A DNA stretch of 64,000 nucleotides from KBS50 sp042666615 (GCF_042666615.1 NZ_JBHTDD010000027.1:1-64000); one strand, 5' to 3'; shown: positions 42,102 to 51,219, counted from the first letter of the stretch. The notes: generated from the letters alone by a model not told the origin. Numbers and translations: made by a program.

Positions 42102-43211
42102 ATGTCCCTGCGCCACGTCCTGGCGGGGCTGGCCATCGTGCCGGTACTTGCCGCGTCGATGCTCGCCAGGCCGGCGGTTGCCGCGCCGACGGCCGGCGCG
42201 ACGGTCTCCGCCGCGCCGCTTGCCATCGGTCCCGGCGTACGACCTCAGAAGACCCATTTCGACCTACAGGCGCACCGCGGCGGCCTCGGCCTGACAACCG
42301 AGAGCACGCTGGAGGGGTTCGCCAAGGCGCTGCGCCTCGGTGTCAGCACTTTGGAACTGGACACCCAGGTCACCAAGGACCGGAAGGTGGTGGTCACCCA
42401 CGATCGGAAGGTCAGCGACCAGAAGTGCCGCGATACCCGCCCGGTCCGGGCCAGTGACCCGATGTACCCGTATGTCGGCAAGTACATCAAGGACCTGACG
42501 CTGGCCCAGATCAAGACCATGGACTGCGGCTTCCAGCAGTTGCCGGGACATCCGGAGCAGGAGCGGATCCCGGGTGCCCGCATGATCGAGCTGAAGGACG
42601 TGTTCGATCTGGTCAAGCGGTACCGCGCCAAGAAGGTCATGCTCAACATCGAGACCAAGGTGGAGGCCGGCGCACCGGAACAGACCGCGCCGCGCCAGCT
42701 CTTCGTCCGCCGCGTCTTCGAGGAGATCCGCGCCTCCGGGCTGGAACGGCAGGTGACCGTCCAGTCGTTCGACTGGGGCGCGCTGCGGGTGATGCACCGG
42801 TTCGCCCCGGACCTGCCACTCGTGGCGTTGACCAACTACGACTTCCTCCAGGTAGGCCAGCCCGGCGCGTCACCGTGGCTGGGCGGCATCGACGCCGACG
42901 ACTTCGGCGGCAACGTCGTCGCCGCGGCGGACAGCCTCCCGGGGGTCACCACGCTGTCGCCGGTCTACGGCTTCCCGCAGAACGGCAAGATCGGTGACCC
43001 GGGCTTCCGGTTCTACCCGGACCGCACGATGATCGACTCGGCGCACGCCCGCGGCCTGCGGGTCGTCCCGTGGACCGTCGACGACCCGGCCACCATGGAG
43101 GCCCTGATCGACCTGGGCGTCGACGGCATCATCACCAACTACCCGGACCGGGTACGCCAGATCATGGCCGACCGCGGCATGCGGCTGCCGAAGGCGTACG
43201 ACCCGCGCTGA
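42102..43211 (+). CDS. secreted glycerophosphodiester phosphodiesterase
   Basis: A 369-residue exported enzyme that hydrolyses glycerophosphodiesters to glycerol-3-phosphate and an alcohol. The signal peptide (MSLRHVLAGLAIVPVLAASM, then ARPAVAA) ends near residue 28. Active-site features are AHRGG near residue 58, ESTLEGF, LELDTQVTKDRKVVVTHD with the metal-binding Glu and Asp and the catalytic His, and IETK later. The ATG at 42102 has GGAG six bases upstream. The last 50 bases overlap the convergent membrane protein gene, and the 3' end is duplicated at about 46232-46320. Confidence 0.9.
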   Translation: MSLRHVLAGLAIVPVLAASMLARPAVAAPTAGATVSAAPLAIGPGVRPQKTHFDLQAHRGGLGLTTESTLEGFAKALRLGVSTLELDTQVTKDRKVVVTHDRKVSDQKCRDTRPVRASDPMYPYVGKYIKDLTLAQIKTMDCGFQQLPGHPEQERIPGARMIELKDVFDLVKRYRAKKVMLNIETKVEAGAPEQTAPRQLFVRRVFEEIRASGLERQVTVQSFDWGALRVMHRFAPDLPLVALTNYDFLQVGQPGASPWLGGIDADDFGGNVVAAADSLPGVTTLSPVYGFPQNGKIGDPGFRFYPDRTMIDSAHARGLRVVPWTVDDPATMEALIDLGVDGIITNYPDRVRQIMADRGMRLPKAYDPR

Positions 43212-43238
43212 CCCTGGTCGGGACGGCCGCCGGTGACC
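43150..43238. repeat. direct repeat copy A (3' end of phosphodiesterase gene)
   Basis: This ~90-bp segment covers the last 21 codons of the phosphodiesterase gene and 27 bases beyond. It recurs in the same orientation at 46232-46320 with about 90% identity, including an unbroken 23-base block (43177-43199). The two copies bracket the three-gene sigma operon. Confidence 0.85.
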
Positions 43239-44739
43239 CGCTCGGGTCGCCGGCGGTCCGTTCGCTGTACGCCTGCGTACCGTCACGCTGGTTGGCGGCC
43301 ATCGGACCGCTACCGTCGCGCTGGATGCGCCAACCCGCGTCGCGCCGGGCGGCAATGCGTGCGTCCCGCGCCAACCGGGCCACCGCCGGCACGCCGAGCC
43401 AACCGAGGACCAGCGCGTGAAGGGCCAGTTGCCCAAGCTGTGTCCCGCTGAGGTCGGGCCGCGCCACGAACGGATACCACAGGGCGCTGAACTCCGGCGT
43501 GAACAGGCACAGCGCCTCCAGCCGGTATCCGTCCTGATAACAGATCCCGGGCCACAGTTCCCCGAACGCCATGGCGTCGGCGGCCACCCAGACCGACAGC
43601 GTCAGAGTTGCACACGCCGTCGTGGACGAACGCCGACCAGCCGTTGGATCACCGAGTAGGGCGGCGAGCCCGAGGGCGGCCGGAAGGATCGCGATCAGGA
43701 AGAACCGGGGCCCCCAGTACATGCCGCCGTACCATGCCCACCACTTCCCGTACACAATGATCAGACCACCGGTGAAAGACACCCACAACAACCACGCGTA
43801 GCCGAGATCAATGCCTGGCCCGGCTCGAAACGGAGCGCCGAGTCGCCCACGAACTGGCAGGAACAAGGCGGGGGTGAACCACAGCAGACCCTTACCGAAC
43901 GAGAACACGATAGCGGCGACGCCGAGCAGCATCGGATAGGAGAAGCCGGCGAGGCCCGAGTAGGGCATGAAGGTTTCGACCCCGTGGTTGTCGGCGTACC
44001 CGGTGGCGAACGGGCTGCCTCGCCGTAGCCAGGACTCCCCGACGATGAGCCCCGACGCGGCGAGGACGGATGCCAGCGGAGTCAGTCGACGACGTCGCAC
44101 GGCTTCGATGCCCGCCACTATCATGAGCGCGAGCAGTGCGGCGGGGGTGTTCGCGACGCCCAGCACGATGGCCGTCCAGGCGACCGGCCGAGCGGCGGGA
44201 GGCGCGTCGCGTCGCGCCAGGACGAGCAGCCCGACGCCCACGGTGCTGACGGTGAACATCTCCCCGTAGAAGTCGACCAGATGCGGAGCGGCCATGCCAC
44301 CCGCGACCAGGAGGAGAAGGAATCGCCGCAGCAGGCCCGGCTCCACGTGGCGGCGCATTGTCAGGTACAGGGCGACAATGGTCAGGCCAAAGAGGATCGA
44401 GTTGTAGTAGCCGACCCAACCTTGGGGATCACCTGTCACCCGGCCGACCCACCACAGTGGCGCGGCGAACAGCGGTCCGATCATGGAATAGGCGGTTTCG
44501 GGGATGCGATGCTGCCCGAGTAACTCGGTCAGGGCGTGGTAACGGGCCAACCCATCGCCCATCATGCGGTGCTTCTGGGTAGCTAGCAGCGCCGCGAGGG
44601 CGAGCAGGATCAGGGCAACATCGACCCATTTGACGAGACGCCTGGTCCGGACGTCGGTGGCCCGGGGCGAACGCCGGCCGACCGCGGGTCGAGTTGTCCC
44701 GCAGTGGGCGGAGGGCCTCCGGGTGCCCGACGTCAACAC
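43162..44739 (-). CDS. polytopic membrane protein, glycosyltransferase-like layout
   Basis: A 525-residue integral membrane protein with about ten helices from residue 38 to 460. An extracytoplasmic loop after the first helix holds HRMMGDGLARYHALTELLGQHRIPETAYSMIGPLFAAP, in the place where GT-C-type glycosyltransferases and related mannosyltransferase-like proteins carry their acidic motif. The fold assignment is a guess from layout. The GTG at 44739 overlaps the previous stop by 7 bases. The last 17 residues or so are read from the antisense of repeat copy A, and the stop lies inside the convergent phosphodiesterase gene, so the native C-terminus was probably replaced. Confidence 0.75.
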   Translation of the reverse strand: MLTSGTRRPSAHCGTTRPAVGRRSPRATDVRTRRLVKWVDVALILLALAALLATQKHRMMGDGLARYHALTELLGQHRIPETAYSMIGPLFAAPLWWVGRVTGDPQGWVGYYNSILFGLTIVALYLTMRRHVEPGLLRRFLLLLVAGGMAAPHLVDFYGEMFTVSTVGVGLLVLARRDAPPAARPVAWTAIVLGVANTPAALLALMIVAGIEAVRRRRLTPLASVLAASGLIVGESWLRRGSPFATGYADNHGVETFMPYSGLAGFSYPMLLGVAAIVFSFGKGLLWFTPALFLPVRGRLGAPFRAGPGIDLGYAWLLWVSFTGGLIIVYGKWWAWYGGMYWGPRFFLIAILPAALGLAALLGDPTAGRRSSTTACATLTLSVWVAADAMAFGELWPGICYQDGYRLEALCLFTPEFSALWYPFVARPDLSGTQLGQLALHALVLGWLGVPAVARLARDARIAARRDAGWRIQRDGSGPMAANQRDGTQAYSERTAGDPSGSPAAVPTRVSAGRTPSAAACRGRP

Positions 44740-45581
44740 CCCGCCGAGGCCGGAGCGCCGGTCGAACCGGGAGCCTCCTGTGCCGATTGGCCGTCCCGGG
44801 GGTTCTGCACCGCCGCTCCAACGAGGAACCCACCGGTGACGGTTGCCAACCGGCGGCCCGCACCGTCGTACGCGGTGAGCGTCAGCCCCCCAGGGCCCTC
44901 GGATTCGACCGCTCCGGCGTCGGCGTCAGGTGGCGACGGTGTGGCCGGCCGTCGGACCCAGAAAAGGGTCCAACCGGTGGCCTCGTTCAGGCTGATGGTG
45001 GCGTCGGCCGCCCGACCCCCGGAGGCCACCGTGACGGCGCCCGCCCGACCGGCGTACACGCCCACGTCGAGAACGTCCGTCCCCCCCAGCGCGAGTTGGG
45101 CGCTGTAGAACCTGAATGTCGGGTCACCACCGCGCTTCCCGGCGATGTCCCCGTTCGGCGCGCGTACCAGGTCGACCGTGTCCCACACTCCGCGGGTGCC
45201 GGTGACGCGATCCCGGAACTCGACACCGAAGAGCGGGTTGTCGGGGAATCCGCCCAGGTTCAGCAGCACGTCCCAGCGCGGGGTGTTGTCCGCGGCGTTG
45301 AGCACGGCACCCGTCTCGACCGGTGTCCCGAGCGGGGCGACTGCCGGCCCGGTCGGACACGGCACCGCGCCGGCCTCGTACCGGGTTGACGAACCACCGG
45401 GAAGGCTGACCATCGGCACCGTCAACGCCCCGACAGCGAGCAGGGCCGACGCCGTCACCAGAGCGGCCCGACGCGTCCGAACCCGCCGCGCCCGGGTGCG
45501 GACGAGTTCGGCCGGCAGGTTTACGGAGAGACCGGCGGTCTCCGTCTCAAGCGCGTGACGCAGGTCGTCAACGTTCTTCAC
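44733..45581 (-). CDS. membrane-anchored exported protein of sigma-factor operon
   Basis: A 282-residue protein with a 40-residue cytoplasmic N-terminus ending in RTRARRVRTRRA, one helix at about 44-63, and an outer domain of 215 residues rich in beta-strand patterns (WDVLLNLGGFPDNPLFGVEFRD). AGGAG lies five bases before the GTG at 45581, which itself overlaps the sigma-factor stop (GTGA). The topology matches the HAF-like gene product at 32746-34032, also placed right after a sigma-factor gene. It may control the sigma factor, but no known anti-sigma motif is visible. I do not recognise the outer domain. Confidence 0.7.
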   Translation of the reverse strand: MKNVDDLRHALETETAGLSVNLPAELVRTRARRVRTRRAALVTASALLAVGALTVPMVSLPGGSSTRYEAGAVPCPTGPAVAPLGTPVETGAVLNAADNTPRWDVLLNLGGFPDNPLFGVEFRDRVTGTRGVWDTVDLVRAPNGDIAGKRGGDPTFRFYSAQLALGGTDVLDVGVYAGRAGAVTVASGGRAADATISLNEATGWTLFWVRRPATPSPPDADAGAVESEGPGGLTLTAYDGAGRRLATVTGGFLVGAAVQNPRDGQSAQEAPGSTGAPASAGC

Positions 45582-46129
45582 GGTGTCTCCTGACGCTGTA
45601 CGGCGACGGCCGGCGGCTGGCGGTGCCGCCGAACGGGCGATCCCACGAACTCGGGGGAAACTCGGAGCTTGGCCAGGGCCCTGGCGTTCGTGCTCTTCAC
45701 CGTGCCGACCGAGACGCCGAGTTCGTTCGCCGTGTCCTGTTCGGTGAGGTCGAGGAAGTACCGCAGGACGACGACCGCGCGTTCCCGCCGGGTGAGCCGG
45801 AGAAGTGAGCGGGTGACGCTGTCCCGCTGCGCGACGGCGCCGGCGTGGTCGGCAGCGTTCGACAGCTCGGGCACCCGGTCGGTGACGAGTTCCGCACGGC
45901 GGCGCAGCCCGCGCCACCAGTCGGTGTGCAGGTTGACAAGCGTGCGGCGGGCGTAGCCGAAGGCGTCCCCGGCCCGTACCCGAGGCCAGGCCAGATAGAC
46001 CCGGGCCAGCGCTTCGGCCACCAGGTCCTCCGCGCGAGCCAGGTCACCGCCGGTGAGCAGGCAGCCCACCCGGAAGAGCCGATGTGAGCAGCCGCGGACG
46101 AACTCGTCAAAGCCTTCAGGCTCGGGCAT
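45578..46129 (-). CDS. ECF RNA polymerase sigma factor, SigE-like family
   Basis: A 183-residue ECF factor. Region 2 is FVRGCSHRLFRVGCLLTGGDLARAEDLVAEALARVYLAWPRV. Region 4 is LLRLTRRERAVVVLRYFLDLTEQDTANELGVSVGTVKSTNARALAKL. I prefer the ATG at 46129 (MPEPEGFDEF), with GAGAGG nine bases upstream, over the GTG at 46156. It heads the three-gene operon enclosed by the direct repeats and probably drives it. Confidence 0.9.
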   Translation of the reverse strand: MPEPEGFDEFVRGCSHRLFRVGCLLTGGDLARAEDLVAEALARVYLAWPRVRAGDAFGYARRTLVNLHTDWWRGLRRRAELVTDRVPELSNAADHAGAVAQRDSVTRSLLRLTRRERAVVVLRYFLDLTEQDTANELGVSVGTVKSTNARALAKLRVSPEFVGSPVRRHRQPPAVAVQRQETP

Positions 46130-46231
46130 CAACCAGCCTCTCGCTCCGGTGTCCACGGACGTACGGAATCCCGCGGCCGGAAGGTTGCGCCCCAGTGACG
46201 TCTGTCACCTGTCATCGCCAACCACCGGGCC

Positions 46232-46320
46232 GGGTACGCCAGCTCATTGGCCGACCGCCGCATGCGGCTGCCGAAGGCGTACGGACCGCGCTGACCCGGG
46301 CCGGGGCGGCCGCCGGTGAT
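46232..46320. repeat. direct repeat copy B (remnant of phosphodiesterase 3' end)
   Basis: This copy lies between the sigma-factor gene and the DinB-like gene, far from any phosphodiesterase reading frame. It matches 43150-43238 with about eight substitutions and a one-base insertion that would shift the old reading frame. Beyond 46320 the match weakens but can still be traced to about 46344. Confidence 0.85.
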
Positions 46321-46420
46321 CCAGTCTCACCGGTGGCCGTCCGATGTCCGGGTCTATTCCTTCGCCCGGCGCCGAACCGTCGGGCGGCTAACGTTCCCGC
46401 CGTACTCCGAAGGAGTGAGG

Positions 46421-46927
46421 ATGAGCGACGACGTACCGGTGACCGACAAGCGGCATCCGGCCCGGGTGATCGAGGAAATGGTCGAGAACGCCCTGCGGCT
46501 CGCGGAAACCTGGCCGGTCTGGGACGGTGAACCGATCCGCCGGGACGACCGGGTCTACACGCCACACAAGGCCATCCGGCGGATCGCCGACCACCTCGTC
46601 GACCACCTGGCCGAGTTCGAGGCACGGCTCGCCGGCCGGCCACCACTGCCGGACCACTGGCACGCCTCGGCGATCACCACAGCGGCCGACCTGGCGCCGT
46701 TCACCGACGAGGATCTGGCCGAGGCCCGCAGCCGGCTGACCAGGTTGGCGCAGATCTGGTCGGTCCGGCTGTGCGCGGTCGACGACGAACGCCTCGACCG
46801 GCCGGAGGGCGAGGCATGGACGCTGCGCCAGGTCGCGTTCCACCTCGGCGGCAGCGTCTATTACGCCGACGCGGTCGGCGACCTGAGCCGGCCGTCCACC
46901 GCCATCGGAACGCCGGCTCGGCACTGA
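46421..46927 (+). CDS. DinB-like superfamily protein
   Basis: A 168-residue, mainly helical protein with the layout of DinB/YfiT-type four-helix bundles: HKAIRRIADHLVDHLAEFEARLAG (first His region), then WSVRLCAVDDERLDRPEGEAWTLRQVAFHLGGSVYYADAV, where the late histidine is typical of the metal site. The ATG at 46421 follows GAAGGAGTGAGG. DinB-like proteins include thiol transferases for bacillithiol or mycothiol and many unknowns; actinomycetes use mycothiol. The exact role is open. The upstream space holds repeat copy B. Confidence 0.72.
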   Translation: MSDDVPVTDKRHPARVIEEMVENALRLAETWPVWDGEPIRRDDRVYTPHKAIRRIADHLVDHLAEFEARLAGRPPLPDHWHASAITTAADLAPFTDEDLAEARSRLTRLAQIWSVRLCAVDDERLDRPEGEAWTLRQVAFHLGGSVYYADAVGDLSRPSTAIGTPARH

Positions 46928-46988
46928 CCCCGTTCCGTCCGGCAGGACCACCGCCAGCACGGACGGCGGACGTCGCGATAATGGTCAG

Positions 46989-47516
46989 GTGGACGGCCAC
47001 ACGATCCGGGACCGGGAGCCGGCGGACCTGGACCGCTGTGTCGCGGTCCTCGCCGACGTGCATCGCCTCGACCGCTATCCGCTCAACTGGCCTGCCCACC
47101 CGGTCCGCTGGCTGTCCCCGGACAACGCGCTGCATGCCTGGGTGGCCGTGACCGCGGACGATGTCGTGGTCGGTCACGTCGCCGTACACCGTCCCGAACC
47201 CCCGACCGGCGCTGCCTCGGTGGCTGCTGCCTCGACACGCGTGGCCGAGGTTGGCCGCCTGTTCGTCGCCCCGACCGCCCGCCGACACAATCTGGCGAGC
47301 AGGCTGTTGGGCGAGGCACGCCGATGGGCCACCGAGCGTCACCGCAGCCTCACCCTGGAGATCGTCGATGATCCCCGGTCCGCCGCGGCGATCGCCGTCT
47401 ATGAGCGGACCGGCTGGCAGCACACCGGGACCACCACCGCCGGCTGGACCAACCCCGAAGGCGGCCCGGTACGGCTGCGCCGCTATGCGTTGGGTCTGTC
47501 TCCTGAGTCTCGGTGA
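46989..47516 (+). CDS. GNAT family acetyltransferase
   Basis: A 175-residue GNAT enzyme. VAEVGRLFVAPTARRHNLASRLLGEARRWA is the acetyl-CoA binding region (strand 4 and the R-x-x-x-x-A/G loop) and LEIVDDPRSAAAIAVYERTGWQHTG the strand 5 to C-terminal part. The GTG start at 46989 has only a weak ribosome binding site. Its 3' end lies inside a 14-bp-arm inverted repeat with the convergent oxidoreductase gene. Substrate unknown. Confidence 0.85.
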   Translation: MDGHTIRDREPADLDRCVAVLADVHRLDRYPLNWPAHPVRWLSPDNALHAWVAVTADDVVVGHVAVHRPEPPTGAASVAAASTRVAEVGRLFVAPTARRHNLASRLLGEARRWATERHRSLTLEIVDDPRSAAAIAVYERTGWQHTGTTTAGWTNPEGGPVRLRRYALGLSPESR

Positions 47517-47554
47517 CGCGAGCGCGGCCTGCCACGGGCCCAGGAGACAGACCC
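47492..47554. terminator. two-way terminator-like inverted repeat overlapping a gene end
   Basis: GGGTCTGTCTCCTG and CAGGAGACAGACCC are exact 14-base complements around 35 bases. The left arm encodes residues near the C-terminus of the GNAT protein (the stop is in the loop), and the right arm lies before the stop of the convergent oxidoreductase gene. Confidence 0.7.
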
Positions 47555-47579
47555 CGTCGCGGCTGCCCGGCACGGTGGG

Positions 47580-48476
47580 TCAGCGTTGTGCGCGGATCAC
47601 CTCGTACAGTGCGGTCCAGTTCCTTTTCCCCATACCGGCGGCGATCGCCCGGTCGTAGTGCGACTTGACTGCCTTCGGGAGTTCGGCGTCCACACCGGAC
47701 GCCTCACTGGTACGCAGGATGTGCTCGGCGGTGGCACCCATCATGAGAGCCGTGCTGAGGTCACCGGGGTGTTCGCCGGCCGCGAGTTCCCGGGCCAGGG
47801 ACGCTCCGTCACCGACCATCGCCGGGATGTCGGTGAGCGTCTGCAACGCGTCGGGCAGGAAGTCCGCCGGGTCGACACCGGCCGAGGCGACGAGCGCGGT
47901 GGCGTGCAGCAGGCTCGACAGGGAGGTCAGGAACACGTCGAGGTGCGCCTGGTAGAACAGTTGCGCCAGGCCATGGTCGTCGCCGAGGTACTTCGGCATC
48001 CCGATCACGTTCAGCACCTGCTCGTGCCGGTCGTAAACGTCTCGCGGTCCGCTGTAGTACACGTAGGCGTCCGGGGTTCCGACGACGGGCGCGGGAACCA
48101 TGACGCCGCCGGTGACGAAGTCCGCCCCGTGCCTGGCGGCCCAGTCGGCGGCGTCGCGGGAAGCTGCGGGCGTGTCCGAACTGAGATTCACAACGGTCCG
48201 ACCCGCCAGCGCGCCCCCCTGCGCCGCGTCGTCGAGGATCGCGTACATCGCCGGGTAGTCGGTGAGGCTGAGGACGGTCAGCGGGCTCGCGGCGACCGCT
48301 TCCGCAGGCGTGCTGGCCAGTTTCGCGCCTGCCGCTACGAGCTCGTCCGCGCGGCCGGGGGTCCGGTTCCAGACGGTGAGCGGATGTCCGGCGCGCAGTA
48401 GTGCGGCGGCCATGGCTCGCCCCATGGGGCCGAGCCCGATGATGGTGACCGGCTGAGGAGGATCAGTTCTGTACAT
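47580..48476 (-). CDS. NAD(P)-dependent oxidoreductase, imine-reductase-like
   Basis: A 298-residue enzyme of the 6-phosphogluconate/beta-hydroxyacid dehydrogenase superfamily. The N-terminal dinucleotide site is VTIIGLGPMGRAMAAALLRAGHPLTVWNRT (GxGxMG, with Arg after the second strand, which favours NADP). The C-terminal domain is helical. The form of residues 118-135 (ADFVTGGVMVPAPVVG) and the absence of the dehydrogenase lysine place it close to imine reductases. AAGGAA six bases upstream fixes the ATG. It lies downstream of a paralogue of the same length and direction. Confidence 0.82.
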   Translation of the reverse strand: MYRTDPPQPVTIIGLGPMGRAMAAALLRAGHPLTVWNRTPGRADELVAAGAKLASTPAEAVAASPLTVLSLTDYPAMYAILDDAAQGGALAGRTVVNLSSDTPAASRDAADWAARHGADFVTGGVMVPAPVVGTPDAYVYYSGPRDVYDRHEQVLNVIGMPKYLGDDHGLAQLFYQAHLDVFLTSLSSLLHATALVASAGVDPADFLPDALQTLTDIPAMVGDGASLARELAAGEHPGDLSTALMMGATAEHILRTSEASGVDAELPKAVKSHYDRAIAAGMGKRNWTALYEVIRAQR

Positions 48477-48566
48477 GGTGGTTCCTTCGCGATCGGATCG
48501 GTCGAGCGGCTGCGCCTGCAGCGGTCGCCCGCCCCGGGGTGGGTGGTCTGTGCCGCTCCTGCGGTG

Positions 48567-49451
48567 TCAGCGGACTGCGGCCGCTGGCGAACGCAGGCTC
48601 TCGTAGATGCGGGCGAACCCGTCCGCGCCGTAGCCCGCGTCGATCTGTCGCCGGATGAGCTGCTGCACCATCGCGACGGCAGACGGGTCGACGCCTTGCG
48701 CGACGCTGGCGTCGACGATGTCCCCGAGGTCGGAGAAAACCAGAGTCTGCTGGCCGGGGACGGTGTAGTCGCCACCGTCGATCACTTCGGCGTAGCCGTC
48801 GAACGCGGTGGTCATCGCGGTCAGCCAAGGTGCGGAGAGTGCGGCGAACCGGCGCGCCGGGATGCCGGCCGGAGCGACCATCGCCGCGCCGTGCAGGAAT
48901 CCGGCGAACATGACGTACATGCCGGCGAGCATGGCCAGGTCAACGAGCGAGGCGAGACCGGCGTCCGACCCCTGGAATTCACTCCGGCCCCAGCGGTCCA
49001 GCACGTGCCGGTGCCGGTCGAAAGCCTCCTGCGCGCCGCTGTAGAGCACCAGCGAGTCGGGGCCGCCGATCATCTCCGGCACTGCCATGATCCCGCCGTC
49101 CACGTAGCGGGCACCTAGCCTCTCTGCCCACCCGGCCAGTTCCCGCGCCTGCGCAGGTGTGGTCGTCGTGACATTGACAATGGTCCGGCCGGCAAGGTCC
49201 GCGGCGACCGGGTCGAGGACCTCGTGGATCGACGCGTGGTCGAACAGGCACACCACCACCAGTTCGCCAGCCCGCACCGCCTCGGCCGCCGTGCCGGCCT
49301 CGATCGCACCGGCCGCGACGAGGCCGTCGGCGCGGCCCGCGCTTCGATTCCATATGGTGGTCCGGTGCCCGGCCTTGACGACGGCCGCTGCCAGCACGCC
49401 GCCCATCGCGCCCAGGCCGAGCACGCTCACGCGCTCAGGGTCCGTTTGCAT
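48567..49451 (-). CDS. NAD(P)-dependent oxidoreductase, imine-reductase-like (paralogue)
   Basis: A 294-residue relative of the next gene, with the site VSVLGLGAMGGVLAAAVVKAGHRTTIWNRS and the matching central block YVDGGIMAVPEMIGGPDSLVLYSG. I chose ATG at 49451 because AGGAG lies six bases upstream. The two genes are 90 bases apart, alike in length and motif order, and probably arose by duplication, perhaps forming a mixed dimer. A GTACTTAC palindrome at 49532 and a short, apparently broken regulator reading frame lie upstream. Confidence 0.82.
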   Translation of the reverse strand: MQTDPERVSVLGLGAMGGVLAAAVVKAGHRTTIWNRSAGRADGLVAAGAIEAGTAAEAVRAGELVVVCLFDHASIHEVLDPVAADLAGRTIVNVTTTTPAQARELAGWAERLGARYVDGGIMAVPEMIGGPDSLVLYSGAQEAFDRHRHVLDRWGRSEFQGSDAGLASLVDLAMLAGMYVMFAGFLHGAAMVAPAGIPARRFAALSAPWLTAMTTAFDGYAEVIDGGDYTVPGQQTLVFSDLGDIVDASVAQGVDPSAVAMVQQLIRRQIDAGYGADGFARIYESLRSPAAAVR

Positions 49452-49531
49452 CTTGCGCTCCTCGCAATTCTTGTCCTGGTTCAATCCTTTCCTTGCTCGG
49501 CCCTGCCTGCTAGTACGGACTTCAGAGTGGG

Positions 49532-49553
49532 GTACTTACCCTCGCGTAAGTAC
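49532..49553. promoter_or_regulatory. palindromic operator GTACTTAC-N6-GTAAGTAC
   Basis: Perfect 8-base arms GTACTTAC and GTAAGTAC with a 6-base spacer, in the promoter region between the imine-reductase-like pair and the divergent short reading frame. Sites of this shape are typical of HxlR-type winged-helix regulators. It is 81 bases before the ATG at 49451. Confidence 0.7.
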
Positions 49554-49570
49554 CGGGGAGGCTGGGACTC

Positions 49571-49651
49571 ATGGCAGCGGTCGAGACGGAGCAGGACGGG
49601 CTCGTGCAGCGGGAGGCTGCCGACCTGGTCCACGTCGACGCTCAGCGGTGA
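49571..49651 (+). pseudogene. possible truncated divergent regulator (N-terminal fragment)
   Basis: A 26-codon reading frame from the ATG at 49571 (MAAVETEQDGLVQREAADLV) with GGGGAGG ahead, ending in TGA 27 bases before the 3' end of tRNA-Thr. It starts 18 bases after an HxlR-like operator and is divergent from the genes that operator would control, exactly where a regulator gene is expected, yet no DNA-binding domain follows. I read it as the stump of a regulator cut off by rearrangement at the tRNA. The homology is not proven. Confidence 0.4.
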
Positions 49652-49678
49652 TCCGCTGGCGGCACCCGTTGCGGTGCT

Positions 49679-49755
49679 TGGAGCCCCCGGCCGGGATCGA
49701 ACCGGCGACATCTCGCTTACAAGGCGAGTGCTCTGGCCAACTGAGCTACAGGGGC
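49679..49755 (-). tRNA. tRNA-Thr (TGT anticodon)
   Basis: A full cloverleaf on the minus strand: acceptor GCCCCTG/CGGGGGC, D stem GCTC/GAGC, anticodon stem CTCGC/GCGAG around loop CTTGTAA (anticodon TGT), variable loop ATGTC, and T stem GCCGG/CCGGC with loop TTCGATC. CCA is encoded at the 3' end (49681-49679). The anticodon reads ACA threonine codons. Confidence 0.96.
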
Positions 49756-50127
49756 GTTGTTCGTGGTCAGCATAGCTACTGGCCGGTGATTATCCGGGCA
49801 GCGAGGGACTCGCGCGACAGGGAAGCGTCGGTTCCCCGACACACCACGTCATGCCACGTAGCGGGCTCGTTCCAGAGCGCATCTGCTCCTGCGGCGATTG
49901 ATGTCCTGCAGTGCCCGAGTGACCGTTATGTGCCCCAGGGCAAGCACCCCGCGAGATCCTGACCTTGGCACCGAAGAATTTTCCGTTTACGGTGCAGTGA
50001 CACGGACGACACCCCGACGCTGCCTATCCCCGGCCGCCCGGCGCGCCGGCCGTGGGTCGGACACTCGTCCGGCCGCTCCTTCACTCGGATCGTCCGGCAC
50101 GTTCCTGCCGGTGAAAGGAAGCCCCCC
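49756..50127. promoter_or_regulatory. intergenic region upstream of msiK and of tRNA-Thr
   Basis: These 372 bases lie between the divergent tRNA and msiK genes and hold no supported gene. An A+T-richer patch at 49960-50000 (TTGGCACCG, then TTTACGGT) is the best candidate for an msiK promoter. CCGGCA/TGCCGG (50096-50113) forms a small hairpin directly before the ribosome binding site AAAGGAAG. No SIS/DasR-type palindrome was found. Confidence 0.4.

Positions 50128-51219
<1,092 letters not shown>

Noticed and set aside
46212..46646. A 144-codon minus-strand frame over repeat copy B and the DinB-like gene
   Set aside because: It is Arg/Pro/Gly-rich and antisense to a gene with a strong ribosome binding site. 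Its resemblance to the membrane protein tail is explained by the direct repeat.
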